A stretch of 53,105 bases of DNA from Oscillospiraceae bacterium (GTDB lineage Bacteria > Bacillota > Clostridia > Oscillospirales > Ruminococcaceae), in the NCBI GenBank assembly GCA_017541275.1, contig JAFXZM010000058.1, positions 1 through 53,105 on the forward strand, in the 5' to 3' direction. Position 1 is the stretch's first letter. Each line of letters begins with the position of its first letter. The notes under the pieces are model-generated. The model made no database searches. It was not told where the DNA came from and worked only from the letters and a program-made list of their open reading frames with translations. Position numbers and translations under genes: made by a program. Shown here piece by piece: positions 1-8,808 of this stretch.

Positions 1-6
1 AAAGCC

Positions 7-35
7 TTGACAAATTCTGGATTCTATGATATAAT
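7..35 (+). promoter_or_regulatory. Consensus sigma-A promoter of the tRNA/5S cluster
   Basis: The -35 TTGACA (7-12) and -10 TATAAT (30-35) are both perfect and lie exactly 17 bp apart. Transcription should start near position 42, just ahead of tRNA-Lys. This shows the cluster is an independent unit and not simply the tail of a 16S-23S operon. Confidence 0.9.
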
Positions 36-49
36 AGTTCCAGTTCCAT

Positions 50-122
50 GCACCATTAGCTCAGATGGTAGAGCAACTGACTCTTAATCAGTGGGTCCCG
101 GGTTCGAGTCCCTGATGGTGCA
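50..122 (+). tRNA. tRNA-Lys (anticodon CTT)
   Basis: The cloverleaf is complete. The acceptor strands GCACCAT and ATGGTGC pair over 7 bp. The anticodon stem ACTGA/TCAGT encloses the loop CTCTTAA, giving anticodon CTT, and the T loop is GGTTCGAGTCC. The discriminator is A at 122 and CCA is not encoded. It is the first gene of the cluster. Confidence 0.96.
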
Positions 123-128
123 TCACAT

Positions 129-200
129 GGCCCGTTGGTCAAGCGGCTAAGACGACGCCCTCTCACGGCGTAATCATGGGTTCGATTCCCGTACGGGTCA
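129..200 (+). tRNA. tRNA-Glu (anticodon CTC)
   Basis: The acceptor strand GGCCCGT pairs with ACGGGTC, with one G-U pair. The anticodon loop CTCTCAC sits on the stem ACGCC/GGCGT and gives anticodon CTC. CCA is not encoded. It lies six bases after tRNA-Lys and is surely processed from the same transcript. Confidence 0.95.
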
Positions 201-244
201 TATTCGGTATCAAGAGACCACGGTCTCAGATATATATACGCAGA

Positions 245-361
<117 letters not shown>

Positions 362-370
362 CTGCGATAT

Positions 371-446
371 TCCTCCATAGCTCAGTCGGTAGAGCACCTG
401 ACTGTTAATCAGGGTGTCACTGGTTCAAGTCCAGTTGGGGGAGCCA
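371..446 (+). tRNA. tRNA-Asn (anticodon GTT)
   Basis: The acceptor strand TCCTCCA pairs with TGGGGGA. The anticodon stem CCTGA/TCAGG carries the loop CTGTTAA, giving anticodon GTT. The 3' CCA is encoded at 444-446, unlike in the two tRNAs upstream. It is the last RNA before the terminator. Confidence 0.96.
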
Positions 447-449
447 ACA

Positions 450-485
450 AGACCTGATGCGTTTGCATCAGGTCTTTTGTTTTTA
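450..485 (+). terminator. Rho-independent terminator of the tRNA/5S cluster
   Basis: An 11-bp perfect stem (AGACCTGATGC / GCATCAGGTCT) with the loop GTTT is followed by TTTGTTTTT. It closes the stable-RNA unit before the nadB promoter. Confidence 0.92.
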
Positions 486-544
486 CACATCGTACAAAAG
501 CGCTTTCCGAAATCGACCGGGAAGTGCTTTTTTTGCTGTTCCCA

Positions 545-573
545 TTGAAATTTCCATTATGATGTGCTATAAT
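545..573 (+). promoter_or_regulatory. nadBC promoter
   Basis: TTGAAA (545-550), a 17-bp spacer and TATAAT (568-573) predict a start near 580, about 27 nt before the nadB ATG. No NAD-type riboswitch or clear operator fits in such a short leader. Confidence 0.82.
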
Positions 574-606
574 AGAATCATCAATTCATACAAAGGAGCC
601 ATTCTT

Positions 607-2067
607 ATGGTGAATCTTGAACAAAATTATGATGTTGTAATCGCCGGTGCGGGTGCTGCCGGATGCTATGCTGCGCTGCATCTGCCGGAAAATCTGCGTG
701 TGCTGGTGCTCTCCAAGCGTGAGGCGACCCTCTGTAACTCCGCACTTGCTCAGGGCGGCATCGCGGGCGTATGGAATTCGCCGAACGATAATATTGAGCT
801 GCATGCTAATGATACGCGCATCGCAGGCGCCTTCACCAATAACCCCAAAACCCTGCATATTCTCGTTTCCGAGGCCGCGCAGGATATCGAGCAGCTTGTC
901 AGATACGGCGTCGATTTCGATAAAAATGCCGACGGTGACTATGACCGTACCCTTGAGGGCGGCCACTGCCGCAGACGCATTTTTCATTACCGCGATTCAA
1001 CCGGTGCAGAGATTCTCCGCGGCCTGCTTGCGCAGACCGGAAAACTCCCGAATGTCACAATCTCGGAATTCACCGTCATGAGCCGCGCCGTCAAGACGGA
1101 AACCGGCTTCTCCGTTGAACTGCTCCGCGAAGGCGAACTCAGTGTCGTCAACTGCCATTTTCTCATTATGGCGACCGGCGGCATCGGCCGCGTCTACGAA
1201 TATACCACAAACTCCGCTATCGCGACCGGCGACGGCATCCGCATCGCATATGAGCTCGGTGCGCGCATCAAGAATCTCAGCCTGATTCAGTTCCACCCGA
1301 CCGCATTCAACAATAAGCATACCAGAGAATGCTTCCTCATTTCAGAGGCCGTCCGCGGCGAGGGCGCGTACCTGCGAAACTGCAATATGGAGCGCTTTAT
1401 GCAGCGCTATGACGACCGCCTTGAGCTCGCACCGCGTGACGTTGTGTCGCACGCAATCATCCTCGAAAGCCAGCGCACAGGCTCTAAGGACTTCTGTATT
1501 GACATTTCGCATAAGGATCCGGAGGAGGTCAGGACGCGGTTCCCGAAAATCTATAATAAACTGCTGGAGCAGGGCTATGACCTCACAAAAGAGCCTGTGC
1601 CGATCTATCCCTGCCAGCATTACCTCATGGGCGGCATTGACGTCAATTCCAATGCGCAGACCCGCGTGGACCGGCTCTATGCCTGCGGCGAGTGCGCACA
1701 TACCGGCGTCCACGGAAACAACCGCCTTGCATCGAATTCGCTGCTCGAAGCGCTCGTCTTTTCCCGCAGAGCTGCGCAGGAAATCGCCAGAGAGGCAGAG
1801 GATATCTCCCCGCGCTTTGTGCAGGGCGAGTTCAAGCCGGTCACGGCGACCGAGCCCATTCCGCACGGTATCCGCACCGAACTGCGAAAAATCCTACAGG
1901 AAAATTACTTCGTGATTCCGAACACCGAAAACATGAAGGCTGCCTATGACCGCATCACCGAGCTGATTCAGCTCATTGCGTGCGAGGACTGGAAAATGGA
2001 CCTCGACTACCTCGAAGCGAAATCGCAGGCAACCTGTGCATACCTGATTCTGGAGGAACAGCTATGA
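607..2067 (+). CDS. nadB: L-aspartate oxidase
   Basis: This FAD enzyme oxidises L-aspartate to iminoaspartate, the first step of de novo NAD synthesis. The 486-aa product has the Rossmann FAD motif GAGAAG at residues 14-19. It also has the family signatures SALAQGGIAG, EGGHCRRR, QFHPTAF, SEAVRGEGAYL and HGNNRLASNSLLEAL near the flavin and dicarboxylate sites. An upstream in-frame extension exists, but ATG 607 is preferred because AAAGGAG lies at 592-598 and the promoter lies only about 35 bp upstream. The last codons overlap the nadC start as ATGATGA, implying translational coupling. nadA (quinolinate synthase) is not present on either side within the window. Confidence 0.95.
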   Translation: MVNLEQNYDVVIAGAGAAGCYAALHLPENLRVLVLSKREATLCNSALAQGGIAGVWNSPNDNIELHANDTRIAGAFTNNPKTLHILVSEAAQDIEQLVRYGVDFDKNADGDYDRTLEGGHCRRRIFHYRDSTGAEILRGLLAQTGKLPNVTISEFTVMSRAVKTETGFSVELLREGELSVVNCHFLIMATGGIGRVYEYTTNSAIATGDGIRIAYELGARIKNLSLIQFHPTAFNNKHTRECFLISEAVRGEGAYLRNCNMERFMQRYDDRLELAPRDVVSHAIILESQRTGSKDFCIDISHKDPEEVRTRFPKIYNKLLEQGYDLTKEPVPIYPCQHYLMGGIDVNSNAQTRVDRLYACGECAHTGVHGNNRLASNSLLEALVFSRRAAQEIAREAEDISPRFVQGEFKPVTATEPIPHGIRTELRKILQENYFVIPNTENMKAAYDRITELIQLIACEDWKMDLDYLEAKSQATCAYLILEEQL

Positions 2068-2915
2068 TGCAGCTTTTACAGAGCTATGTCGATGAGGTCA
2101 TCCTGCGCGCACTGCACGAGGATATCACCGGCATGGACGTCACAACAGATTTTCTGCTCTCGCCGGAGCATGAATCTGACGCATACCTCATGGCGAAGGA
2201 CAGCGGCGTGCTCTGCGGCATTGAGATCGCAAAGCGCGTGTTTGATCTGGTCGGTGAGGGCGTCACGTTCACTACGCTGATGAACGACGGCAGCACAGTG
2301 CAGTACGGCGATATTCTGGCAGTCATGCACGGTCCGACCCGCACGCTCCTGAAGGCCGAGCGGACTGCGCTCAATCTGCTGCAGCATCTTTCCGGCATTG
2401 CGACGGAAACGCGCAGATGCGTCGATATCGTTGCGGGCACAAAGGCTTCGATCGCCGATACCAGAAAGTGCATGGTCGGCATCCGCGCCATGCAGAAATA
2501 TGCCGTGCGCTGCGGCGGCGGAAAAAACCACCGGTTCAATCTCTCCGACGGCGCCATGCTGAAGGATAATCACATCGACGCCTGCGGCGGCATTCTCCCG
2601 GCAATCACACAGCTCCGCGAGCACATCGGCCATATGGTGCGCATCGAGGTCGAGGTGCGGACACTTGACGAGCTGCGCGAGGCGCTCGAAGCAAAAGCTG
2701 ATATCATCATGCTCGACAACATGGACAATGACACGATGAAAGAGGCCGTACGCATTACGGACGGCCGTGCAATGCTCGAAGCCTCCGGCGGCATCACGCA
2801 CGAAACTCTGCGCGGCGCTGCGGAAACAGGCGTCGATATCATCTCGATCGGTGCGCTGACGCACAGTGTCAAGGCGTTCGATATCTCTATGAAATGGGGC
2901 AAAGCGCCCCGCTGA
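2064..2915 (+). CDS. nadC: Nicotinate-nucleotide pyrophosphorylase (quinolinate phosphoribosyltransferase)
   Basis: This cytosolic enzyme converts quinolinate and PRPP into nicotinate mononucleotide. The 283-aa product has the hallmarks of the family: HEDITGMDVTTD at the N terminus, LKAERTALNLLQHLSGIAT, TRKCMVGIRAMQKYA, then CGGGKNHRFNLSDGAMLKDNH with the phosphate- and quinolinate-binding Arg/Lys/His residues, and LEASGGI near the C terminus. The start overlaps the nadB stop, and GGAGG at 2052-2056 serves as ribosome binding site. ATG 2067 in the same frame is an alternative start, one codon shorter. The signature reads TRKCMVG where most relatives have TRKT-PG, a mild variation. Missing nadA must be supplied from elsewhere. 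Confidence 0.95.
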   Translation: MMQLLQSYVDEVILRALHEDITGMDVTTDFLLSPEHESDAYLMAKDSGVLCGIEIAKRVFDLVGEGVTFTTLMNDGSTVQYGDILAVMHGPTRTLLKAERTALNLLQHLSGIATETRRCVDIVAGTKASIADTRKCMVGIRAMQKYAVRCGGGKNHRFNLSDGAMLKDNHIDACGGILPAITQLREHIGHMVRIEVEVRTLDELREALEAKADIIMLDNMDNDTMKEAVRITDGRAMLEASGGITHETLRGAAETGVDIISIGALTHSVKAFDISMKWGKAPR

Positions 2916-2926
2916 CAAGGGCATTC

Positions 2927-2966
2927 CGGCTCCCTGCTGCGCAATCGTAACCACAGCGGGGAGCCG
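2927..2966 (+). terminator. Stem-loop after nadC
   Basis: CGGCTCCC..GCTG pairs with CAGCGGGGAGCCG, closing a loop of about 12 nt. The tail ATTGTATAT is only partly T-rich, so termination may be incomplete. Confidence 0.6.
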
Positions 2967-2999
2967 ATTGTATATCATGAAATCAAAGGAGGATGAACT

Positions 3000-3938
3000 A
3001 TGAAACGATACCGCTGTACGATCTGCGGCGCGGAATTTGAGGTCGCAGACGGAGAAACGCCGGTCTGTCCGGAATGTCTCATGGAGGGCGATGTGCTGGA
3101 GCTGATCGAAGAAGTGCCCGACAGCACACAGGCCGCAGCGTCCGTGCAGGATGCCGCAGCACCGAAAATTCTGCTGTACCGCTGCACGATCTGCGGTGCG
3201 GAATTTGAAGTGCCGGAGGGCGAAACGCCGGTCTGTCCGGAATGCCTCATGGACGGCGATGTGCTGGAGCTGATCGGCGAAAAGCCCGCAGCCGCTTCGC
3301 CCGCAGCCGCCGGCACGGACCCGAAGGCAATGTACAAGATCAGCTACGGGCTGTTCATCGTGACCGCCAATCAGAACGGAACAGACAACGGCTGCATTAC
3401 CAATACGCTGATGCAGGTCACATCCGAGCCGGTGCAGGTCAGCCTGACGGTCAACAAAAGCAATCTCACGCATGATATGATTATCAAGACCGGAAAATTC
3501 TCAGCCTCCGTGCTGAGTGAGGCCGCTGATTTTGAGCTCATCAAGCGGTTCGGGTTTCAGTCCGGCCGCGATGCGGACAAATTTGCGGGCTTTTCTGCCT
3601 GCGCACGCGGCACAGACGGGCTGCTGTATGTCACGCAGGGGACGAATGCCGTGATCGCCGCCGATGTGGTCAATACGGTCGATCTCGGCACGCACACCAT
3701 GTTTGTCGGGCGCGTGACGGACATGCGTGTGCTGAATGACGCGCCTGCTGCGACCTATGAATATTACCTGAACCACATCAAGGTCACGCCGAAAAAGGTC
3801 GGCACGACGCCGGAGGGTCAGACCGTCTGGCGGTGCGTGATCTGCGGGTATGAGTATGTCGGCGACGAGCTGCCGGAAGATTTCATCTGCCCACTGTGCA
3901 AGCACCCCGCCTCCGACTTTGAAAAGGTTGCCGGATAA
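3000..3938 (+). CDS. Flavin reductase-like protein with two N-terminal and one C-terminal rubredoxin-type metal sites
   Basis: The 312-aa product is a multidomain redox protein. Residues 1-40 and 57-95 are two near-identical rubredoxin-like knuckles (C6/C9/C23/C26 and C62/C65/C79/C82). Residues 111-265 form a flavin reductase FMN-binding domain (SYGLFIVTANQ, DNGCITNTLMQV, LTVNKSN). Residues 275-312 are a true rubredoxin end (C279/C282, DELPEDFICPLC with C297/C300). The family with one rubredoxin plus flavin reductase is known from high-molecular-weight rubredoxins that pass NADH electrons to oxygen- or NO-reducing flavodiiron proteins. That role is inferred here. The tandem N-terminal pair is unusual. 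AAAGGAGG lies just before ATG 3000. Confidence 0.88.
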   Translation: MKRYRCTICGAEFEVADGETPVCPECLMEGDVLELIEEVPDSTQAAASVQDAAAPKILLYRCTICGAEFEVPEGETPVCPECLMDGDVLELIGEKPAAASPAAAGTDPKAMYKISYGLFIVTANQNGTDNGCITNTLMQVTSEPVQVSLTVNKSNLTHDMIIKTGKFSASVLSEAADFELIKRFGFQSGRDADKFAGFSACARGTDGLLYVTQGTNAVIAADVVNTVDLGTHTMFVGRVTDMRVLNDAPAATYEYYLNHIKVTPKKVGTTPEGQTVWRCVICGYEYVGDELPEDFICPLCKHPASDFEKVAG

Positions 3939-3970
3939 CAGCGCAGCATCACATCGCGATCATACAGATT

Positions 3971-4031
3971 GGGCTCCGCCCCAAACCCCGCCAAAAAGAC
4001 ATTGTCCGTCAGGCGGGTTTGGGCGGAGCCC
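3971..4031. terminator. Long inverted repeat between convergent genes
   Basis: GGGCTCCGCCCCAAACCCCGCC and its near-perfect inverse form a stem of about 20 bp with a 19-nt loop, between two convergent genes. ATTTTCC follows on the + side. It probably terminates both transcripts. Its left arm resembles the tail of the dispersed repeat at 17548 and 34795. Confidence 0.75.
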
Positions 4032-4076
4032 ATTTTCCATGCTTGTGAAGCGATACCGCATTTTCATGATGCGCGC

Positions 4077-5504
4077 TCAGTATTCGCCGGAGTGATCCTC
4101 CAGCAGCCGGAAGTCGATCTCAAATGTCTGGAAGCTGCCGTCCTCGTTGATGCGCCCGCAGCGGCAGTGAACCTGATCCTCCGGCGTGAGGCCGGATACT
4201 GCCTTTGACAGGTCGTCATAGCTGAGGACATCCTGCCCGTTCATTGTCATGATCCAGTCGCCGATTCTGAATGCGGTGCGGTTCAGGTCGGAATCCTCGT
4301 CGATCTTCAGCACCAGTACGCCGCGTTTCATCAGCGCATCGGGCAGCTTTATGCCGTCCTTCTCTGCCTGAGTGAGCGCTGCATCGTGATCGAGGAAGGA
4401 AATGCCGATGCGCACCCGGCCGCTGACATAGCCCTGCTCCATCAGCTCCTTGAGGATCGGCAGCGCTTCATTGATCGTAATGGCAAAGCCGAGCCCCTCA
4501 TAGGAGCCGCCCGAAAACAGGCTGGCGCTGTATTTCGAGGAGGTGATGCCGATGACCTGCCCGTACATATTCACCAGCGCACCGCCGGAATTGCCGGGGC
4601 TGATTGCTGCATCCGTCTGGAAGCAGTCCATTTCGTAATTCGTCGAGCTGGCACGGACTTTGCGGTTCATGCCGGAGATGATGCCGGTTGTGATTGAGCC
4701 GCTCAGTCCGGCCGGGTTGCCCAGCGCACAGACCGATTCGCCGAGCTGCACCTGATCGGAGTCACCCAGAACCGCCGGCGTCAGGCCGCTTGCCGGAATC
4801 TTCAGCACAGCGAGATCGGTTTTGGCGTCATGGCCGACCAGCATTGCCTCATAGCTCTCGTCCTCGCGGCCCTCATCGAAAAGCCGGACGCTGTAGCTGC
4901 CGGCGCTGCTGACAACATGCGAATTCGTGGCGATATAGCCGTCCTGCGTCAGGATAATGCCGGAGCCGGTGCCGCCGAGCTTGCCGTCGGTATAGGTGTA
5001 AATCTGCACGATGCTCGGCATGACCTTCTGTGCGATGCCGGCATAGGTATAGCGGCCTGATTCATCCGTCAGTGCATCGTCGGTCTCAGGCTTGTCATGC
5101 TGCACAAGCTCCACCTGTATGACGTCCCCCGCAACATACCGTCCGCCGCCTGATGTGCCCAGCCGGAGATCGCGGACAATGCAGAATGCCGAAAACGCAA
5201 GGAACATCAGCACCGTGAGGCAGGCTGAGATTTTCAGGAACAGATGCCGCGGCTGTCTGACCGGAACCGAATCGTCATAATCCGAAAAGGGGAGCGCCGC
5301 CTCCGGCTCAGATTCCGGCTCGGATTCCGGCTCGGATTCCGGCTCGGATTCCGGCTCAGCGGCCGGAATGACCGGGAGCTCCTGTGTATCCGCAGAAACG
5401 GGAGGCGGCACCGGCGGATGCTCAGGCTGATTCTGCGCCTGTCTGGCTGCGTCCTGTCTGCTCCGCAGCTCTGAAAGTAAAGTCTGAAGCTCATCGTCTG
5501 TCAT
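4077..5504 (-). CDS. htrA: Membrane-anchored HtrA/DegP-type serine protease with PDZ domain
   Basis: This envelope quality-control protease has 475 aa. Residues 1-85 are a charged cytoplasmic segment with a tandem Glu-Ser-Glu-Pro run at 50-68. One membrane segment lies at about 87-110. The trypsin-like domain runs at about 155-345 with the triad H196 (ATNSHVV), D230 (KTDLAVLKI) and S306 (GNSGGAL). A PDZ domain of about 100 residues ends the protein. ATG 5504 is chosen over the upstream in-frame start because AAAGGAGG precedes it at 7-8 nt. It is the last gene of a four-gene operon with a response regulator, a kinase and a PASTA protein. In Bacillus and streptococci, CssRS or CiaRH systems control htrA in a similar way. 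Confidence 0.93.
   Translation of the reverse strand: MTDDELQTLLSELRSRQDAARQAQNQPEHPPVPPPVSADTQELPVIPAAEPESEPESEPESEPESEPEAALPFSDYDDSVPVRQPRHLFLKISACLTVLMFLAFSAFCIVRDLRLGTSGGGRYVAGDVIQVELVQHDKPETDDALTDESGRYTYAGIAQKVMPSIVQIYTYTDGKLGGTGSGIILTQDGYIATNSHVVSSAGSYSVRLFDEGREDESYEAMLVGHDAKTDLAVLKIPASGLTPAVLGDSDQVQLGESVCALGNPAGLSGSITTGIISGMNRKVRASSTNYEMDCFQTDAAISPGNSGGALVNMYGQVIGITSSKYSASLFSGGSYEGLGFAITINEALPILKELMEQGYVSGRVRIGISFLDHDAALTQAEKDGIKLPDALMKRGVLVLKIDEDSDLNRTAFRIGDWIMTMNGQDVLSYDDLSKAVSGLTPEDQVHCRCGRINEDGSFQTFEIDFRLLEDHSGEY
5300..5358. repeat. 12-bp tandem repeat inside htrA
   Basis: About five copies of the unit GATTCCGGCTCG (written on the + strand) encode the Glu-Ser-Glu-Pro run in the cytoplasmic tail of HtrA. 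Because the unit is 12 bp, copy changes keep the frame and alter only linker length. Confidence 0.85.
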
Positions 5505-5566
5505 ATTCCGGCCTCCTTTCCTGCGTATGCGGCATGGAAATACCCAATCGGCTTGCTGCAATCATG

Positions 5567-7309
5567 TCATTGCAGATATTTCTGCATATTATTATCGTTG
5601 AGCGGCCAGCCCGCGACCGGATAATTCCATTCCGTCCGCTCCGGCAGCTCGAAGTTCTTTTTCAGCGCTTCTGTGTATTCTGCGCGGGTAATTGTTCTGG
5701 CATCGGTTCGGTAGCTGTAGCCGTCCGTCTTGCTCCAGCGCTCCTCGAAGCTCTGGAGCGTTTGAGGCTGCCCCTCCCGCAGCTCGCAGATCAGATATTG
5801 CGCATAATAGCTCGTGCGCAGCTCAGTGAAGATGCGGTTTTCGCCCTTGAGATACCAAAAGCCGTTCCGGAAATGCTCGGTTTCCTGTACCGTACCGTTC
5901 ACGATTGAGCAGATCCATGCAACGCGCCGGTTCTGTTCGGTCGCGCCGACAGCCAGCTCCGGGATATCATCGCCGTCGATGTCGATGAAGTCGCAGCGGA
6001 TCGAGCTGAGATTGCAGAGCTTGAACCCGCCGTCCAGACCGGCCTTCAGGTATTCCAGATACAGCGGCTTCCATTCCGCGGAATTGTCAGGCTGTTCCGG
6101 CTCCTGCGGCGGCGCAGTGGTTTCGGGCTCCGGCTCCTGTATGCCGCCGATATGAGCAAAGGCATAGTCCGTGATCGCGCTGTCTGCGGCGATTTCGTCC
6201 GTTTCGACGGTATAAGCGCCGAGCGAAACGGTTTTTCCGTTTGCATCATTTTCGAGCACAGCCTGAAAATTGCGCGCCTGTGTATATTTCATCGCCCAGA
6301 CATGGCAGCGCAGTGCTTCTCCGTCGGCTTCCGGGCTGCCGTCAGCATGCCATTTTGTCCGGGCAAGCTCGGCGCCGGTTTCGTCATAGAGGATCGCGGT
6401 AAAATCGCCCTGTGTATGCGGCGGGGCGGAAAAGCTGAATACAAAGCTCTCCGCTGCGACGGTCAGATAAACCGAGCTTCCTGCGCGGCATTTGCTGCCG
6501 GCGGCGGGTGCCTGAGCAAGCACCTGTCCGCGCGGAATATCCGAATTCACAGGCGGAAGCTCTGTCTCGATCTGCGGATTCAGGCCGCGCTCGGTAATGC
6601 GCTGAACGGCCTCCTCCCAGTCCATATCCGCAACATCCGGCATTTCCGTCTGCGGCCGTTCATTGGGCAGTCTGACTGTATTGCGGAAGCCGGTCATATC
6701 CCGGAACAGATACGAGGAAAGCTCCCATGAGCGGCTTTTCTCCTCCGTCCTGATGACTGCGACCGTCAGGGAGGCGGTGTCCGGAGCATGGAGCGTCAGC
6801 AGCTTTTCCGTTCCGGCATAGATGCCGTCGGGCTCGGCCTTGATGACCAGCGGCTCGCCGGATGCATAGACCGCAGAAAAAACATCGGCCAGTGCGGCGG
6901 TCTCTGCGGCGGTCACATTGCCGCTTTCGTCCTTCTCACAGCGCACCAGCGTCAGATCTCTGCCGTCGATGCGGCAGATCAGCATGTCGTGATCGGCTGC
7001 CGGCAGATAGGCCGCAAACACGCCGGAAGCGTCCGGCACATGCAGCGCAGTCTCCTGCGGGATCACGCCGTAATGCGGCAGATAATCCTCAAGAAATGCA
7101 TAGAAAGCGTCATGGCTGACATCGCCCGTGAGGGAGGATGCCGGCTCATTTTGTTTGTTTGCCGCATAGCGTGCGGCGGCAGCGGTGCCGATTGCCGCAA
7201 GCAGCAGCAGCACCGCAGCGAACAGAACCACCCGTTTGCTGAACAGCAGTGATCTGACCCGCTGAAACACGGAGATCTTTGCTTCTGTTTCAGTTGACTT
7301 TCCGATCAT
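5567..7309 (-). CDS. Membrane protein with one extracellular PASTA domain
   Basis: The product of about 580 aa (ATG 7309) has a short cytoplasmic tail, a membrane segment about 27-46 residues in, and a large outer part. A PASTA domain lies at about residues 210-285 (MPDVADMDWEEAVQRI..., GQVLAQAPAAGSKC, YLTVA). PASTA domains bind muropeptides or lipid II and normally sit on PknB-type kinases or penicillin-binding proteins; here there is neither. The C-terminal part contains DIDGDDIPELAVG, a calcium-type FG-GAP-like motif. A GTG start 39 nt upstream is possible, but AAAAGGAG lies just before ATG 7309. It lies 53 nt after the kinase gene and 62 nt before htrA, in the same operon. It may sense or stabilise damaged wall; this is inference. 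Confidence 0.8.
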   Translation of the reverse strand: MIGKSTETEAKISVFQRVRSLLFSKRVVLFAAVLLLLAAIGTAAAARYAANKQNEPASSLTGDVSHDAFYAFLEDYLPHYGVIPQETALHVPDASGVFAAYLPAADHDMLICRIDGRDLTLVRCEKDESGNVTAAETAALADVFSAVYASGEPLVIKAEPDGIYAGTEKLLTLHAPDTASLTVAVIRTEEKSRSWELSSYLFRDMTGFRNTVRLPNERPQTEMPDVADMDWEEAVQRITERGLNPQIETELPPVNSDIPRGQVLAQAPAAGSKCRAGSSVYLTVAAESFVFSFSAPPHTQGDFTAILYDETGAELARTKWHADGSPEADGEALRCHVWAMKYTQARNFQAVLENDANGKTVSLGAYTVETDEIAADSAITDYAFAHIGGIQEPEPETTAPPQEPEQPDNSAEWKPLYLEYLKAGLDGGFKLCNLSSIRCDFIDIDGDDIPELAVGATEQNRRVAWICSIVNGTVQETEHFRNGFWYLKGENRIFTELRTSYYAQYLICELREGQPQTLQSFEERWSKTDGYSYRTDARTITRAEYTEALKKNFELPERTEWNYPVAGWPLNDNNMQKYLQ

Positions 7310-7362
7310 TTTGCAGTCTACTCCTTTTTCATCATGGTTCCTTCGCACGTTTTGTCTGATTG

Positions 7363-8802
7363 TTACACGGTTTCTTTCTGTTCTTCGGGTTTCTTCTCCT
7401 GTGTCAGCGGCAGGCTGACGATAAATTCTGTGTATTCTCCCTTGACGCTTTTGACGGTCACGGTTCCGCCGTGCAGCACCATGATCCGGCTGACGATCGA
7501 GAGGCCAAGCCCGACGCCTGTCGTATCCCTGCCGCGGGATTCATCCGTCTTATAAAAGCGCTCGAATACATGCGAGATCTCATCCTCGGTCAGACCCTCG
7601 CCGGAATTGCGCAGGTGAACATGCGCCTGCTTGTCATCGGAATCGACCGCAAGAAAGAGCGTGCCGCCCTTGTTGACAAACTTGATCGCATTTTCTGTCA
7701 GGTTATAGAACACCTGCTGCATCAGATCCTTGTCAGCCTCCGCGACCGTGCGCGGGCAGGCTTCAAGGCCCTCGACCGAAACGCCCTTTGCATCGACCTT
7801 CTTCTCAAAGAGCAGCAGCGTCTTGATGAGCAGATGCGTCAGGTCGAAGCGTTCGAGCTTGAGTGCCATCGTTCCCTCCTCAAATCGGGAGATATTCAGC
7901 ATGGAATGCACCATCCGGCTCATGCGCTGCACCTCGGAGGAAACGATTTTGAGGTAATGCCTTTCCTGCTCCGGCGGAATTGTCCCGTCGAGGATATTGT
8001 CCACAAAGCCGCCGATCGTTGTCATCGGTGTTTTCAGCTCGTGTGAGATATCAGAGACAAAGCGCTTGCGGCTGCGCTCGTTTTTGTCGATGAAATCCGC
8101 CATGCGGTTCATCGTGGTTGCGAGATAATCCAGCTCGGAATCGCCGGTTTCTTTCAGGCGGGCGGAGAAATCGCCCTTTGCGTAGGCTTCTGCGGCGCGG
8201 GTGATATTGAGCACGGGCTTCAGAAGCTGCGTGGTATTGAGATAAAACAGCACGGCACCGACAATGCCGGTCACGAGGACGGCAATGATGAGGACAACGA
8301 GCAGCTTTGCGGAAAATTCACTGACATAATACACCGGCACGATCATCATGAGATAATACGGCGCGCTGCCGAGGTCGCAGCGTTCGATATAGGTCGCGGT
8401 CGGCTCGGAGAAGTTGCCGCTGCTGCCGCCCATGCGGTAATACGGCTTCGAGGAGGCTGCATCGCGCATTGCGGCGCTCAGGGTGATCGGCTGTGCGCTG
8501 TAGTCCGAGCGGACTGTGCAGCTTCCGTCCGCATCGAAAAGATAGCAGTCGATATTTTCGTTCAGCGTATATGTTTCCAGCTCTGCGCGGAGTTCATTTT
8601 CGTCCGGCGGATCGTCAGGGTCGGAATAGAGCTCCTTCATCCGCATGACGATGATGCGGGCGGTGCTGTCGATGCTTTGATAGGCTTCATCCTCATGCAG
8701 ATGATTGGCATACAGCACGATGATCAGGCCGGTCAGCGCACAGGCAAAGAGCAGGATGATCGTGCAGAGGAAGAAGATGCGGCTGTAGATACTTTTCAGC
8801 AT
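7363..8802 (-). CDS. Sensor histidine kinase (two-component, HAMP type)
   Basis: The 479-aa membrane kinase has a first membrane segment at residues 8-31, an extracellular sensor region at about 32-165, a second membrane segment at about 166-188 and a HAMP linker at about 190-245. The HisKA motif is SHELKTPMT with H254 as phosphorylation site. The ATP-binding boxes are N (NLTENAIKF), G1 (NSGEGL), F (FERFYK) and G2 (GVGLGLSIV). Its gene starts 6 nt after its response regulator, so the two are co-translated. The extracellular part matches no sensor fold I recognise. The downstream PASTA and HtrA genes suggest a cell-envelope signal. Confidence 0.94.
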   Translation of the reverse strand: MLKSIYSRIFFLCTIILLFACALTGLIIVLYANHLHEDEAYQSIDSTARIIVMRMKELYSDPDDPPDENELRAELETYTLNENIDCYLFDADGSCTVRSDYSAQPITLSAAMRDAASSKPYYRMGGSSGNFSEPTATYIERCDLGSAPYYLMMIVPVYYVSEFSAKLLVVLIIAVLVTGIVGAVLFYLNTTQLLKPVLNITRAAEAYAKGDFSARLKETGDSELDYLATTMNRMADFIDKNERSRKRFVSDISHELKTPMTTIGGFVDNILDGTIPPEQERHYLKIVSSEVQRMSRMVHSMLNISRFEEGTMALKLERFDLTHLLIKTLLLFEKKVDAKGVSVEGLEACPRTVAEADKDLMQQVFYNLTENAIKFVNKGGTLFLAVDSDDKQAHVHLRNSGEGLTEDEISHVFERFYKTDESRGRDTTGVGLGLSIVSRIMVLHGGTVTVKSVKGEYTEFIVSLPLTQEKKPEEQKETV

Positions 8803-8808
8803 CGCGGA

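Noticed and set aside
5300-5358. Phase-variable repeat in htrA
   Set aside because: The 12-bp unit keeps the frame, so copy changes cannot switch the gene off.
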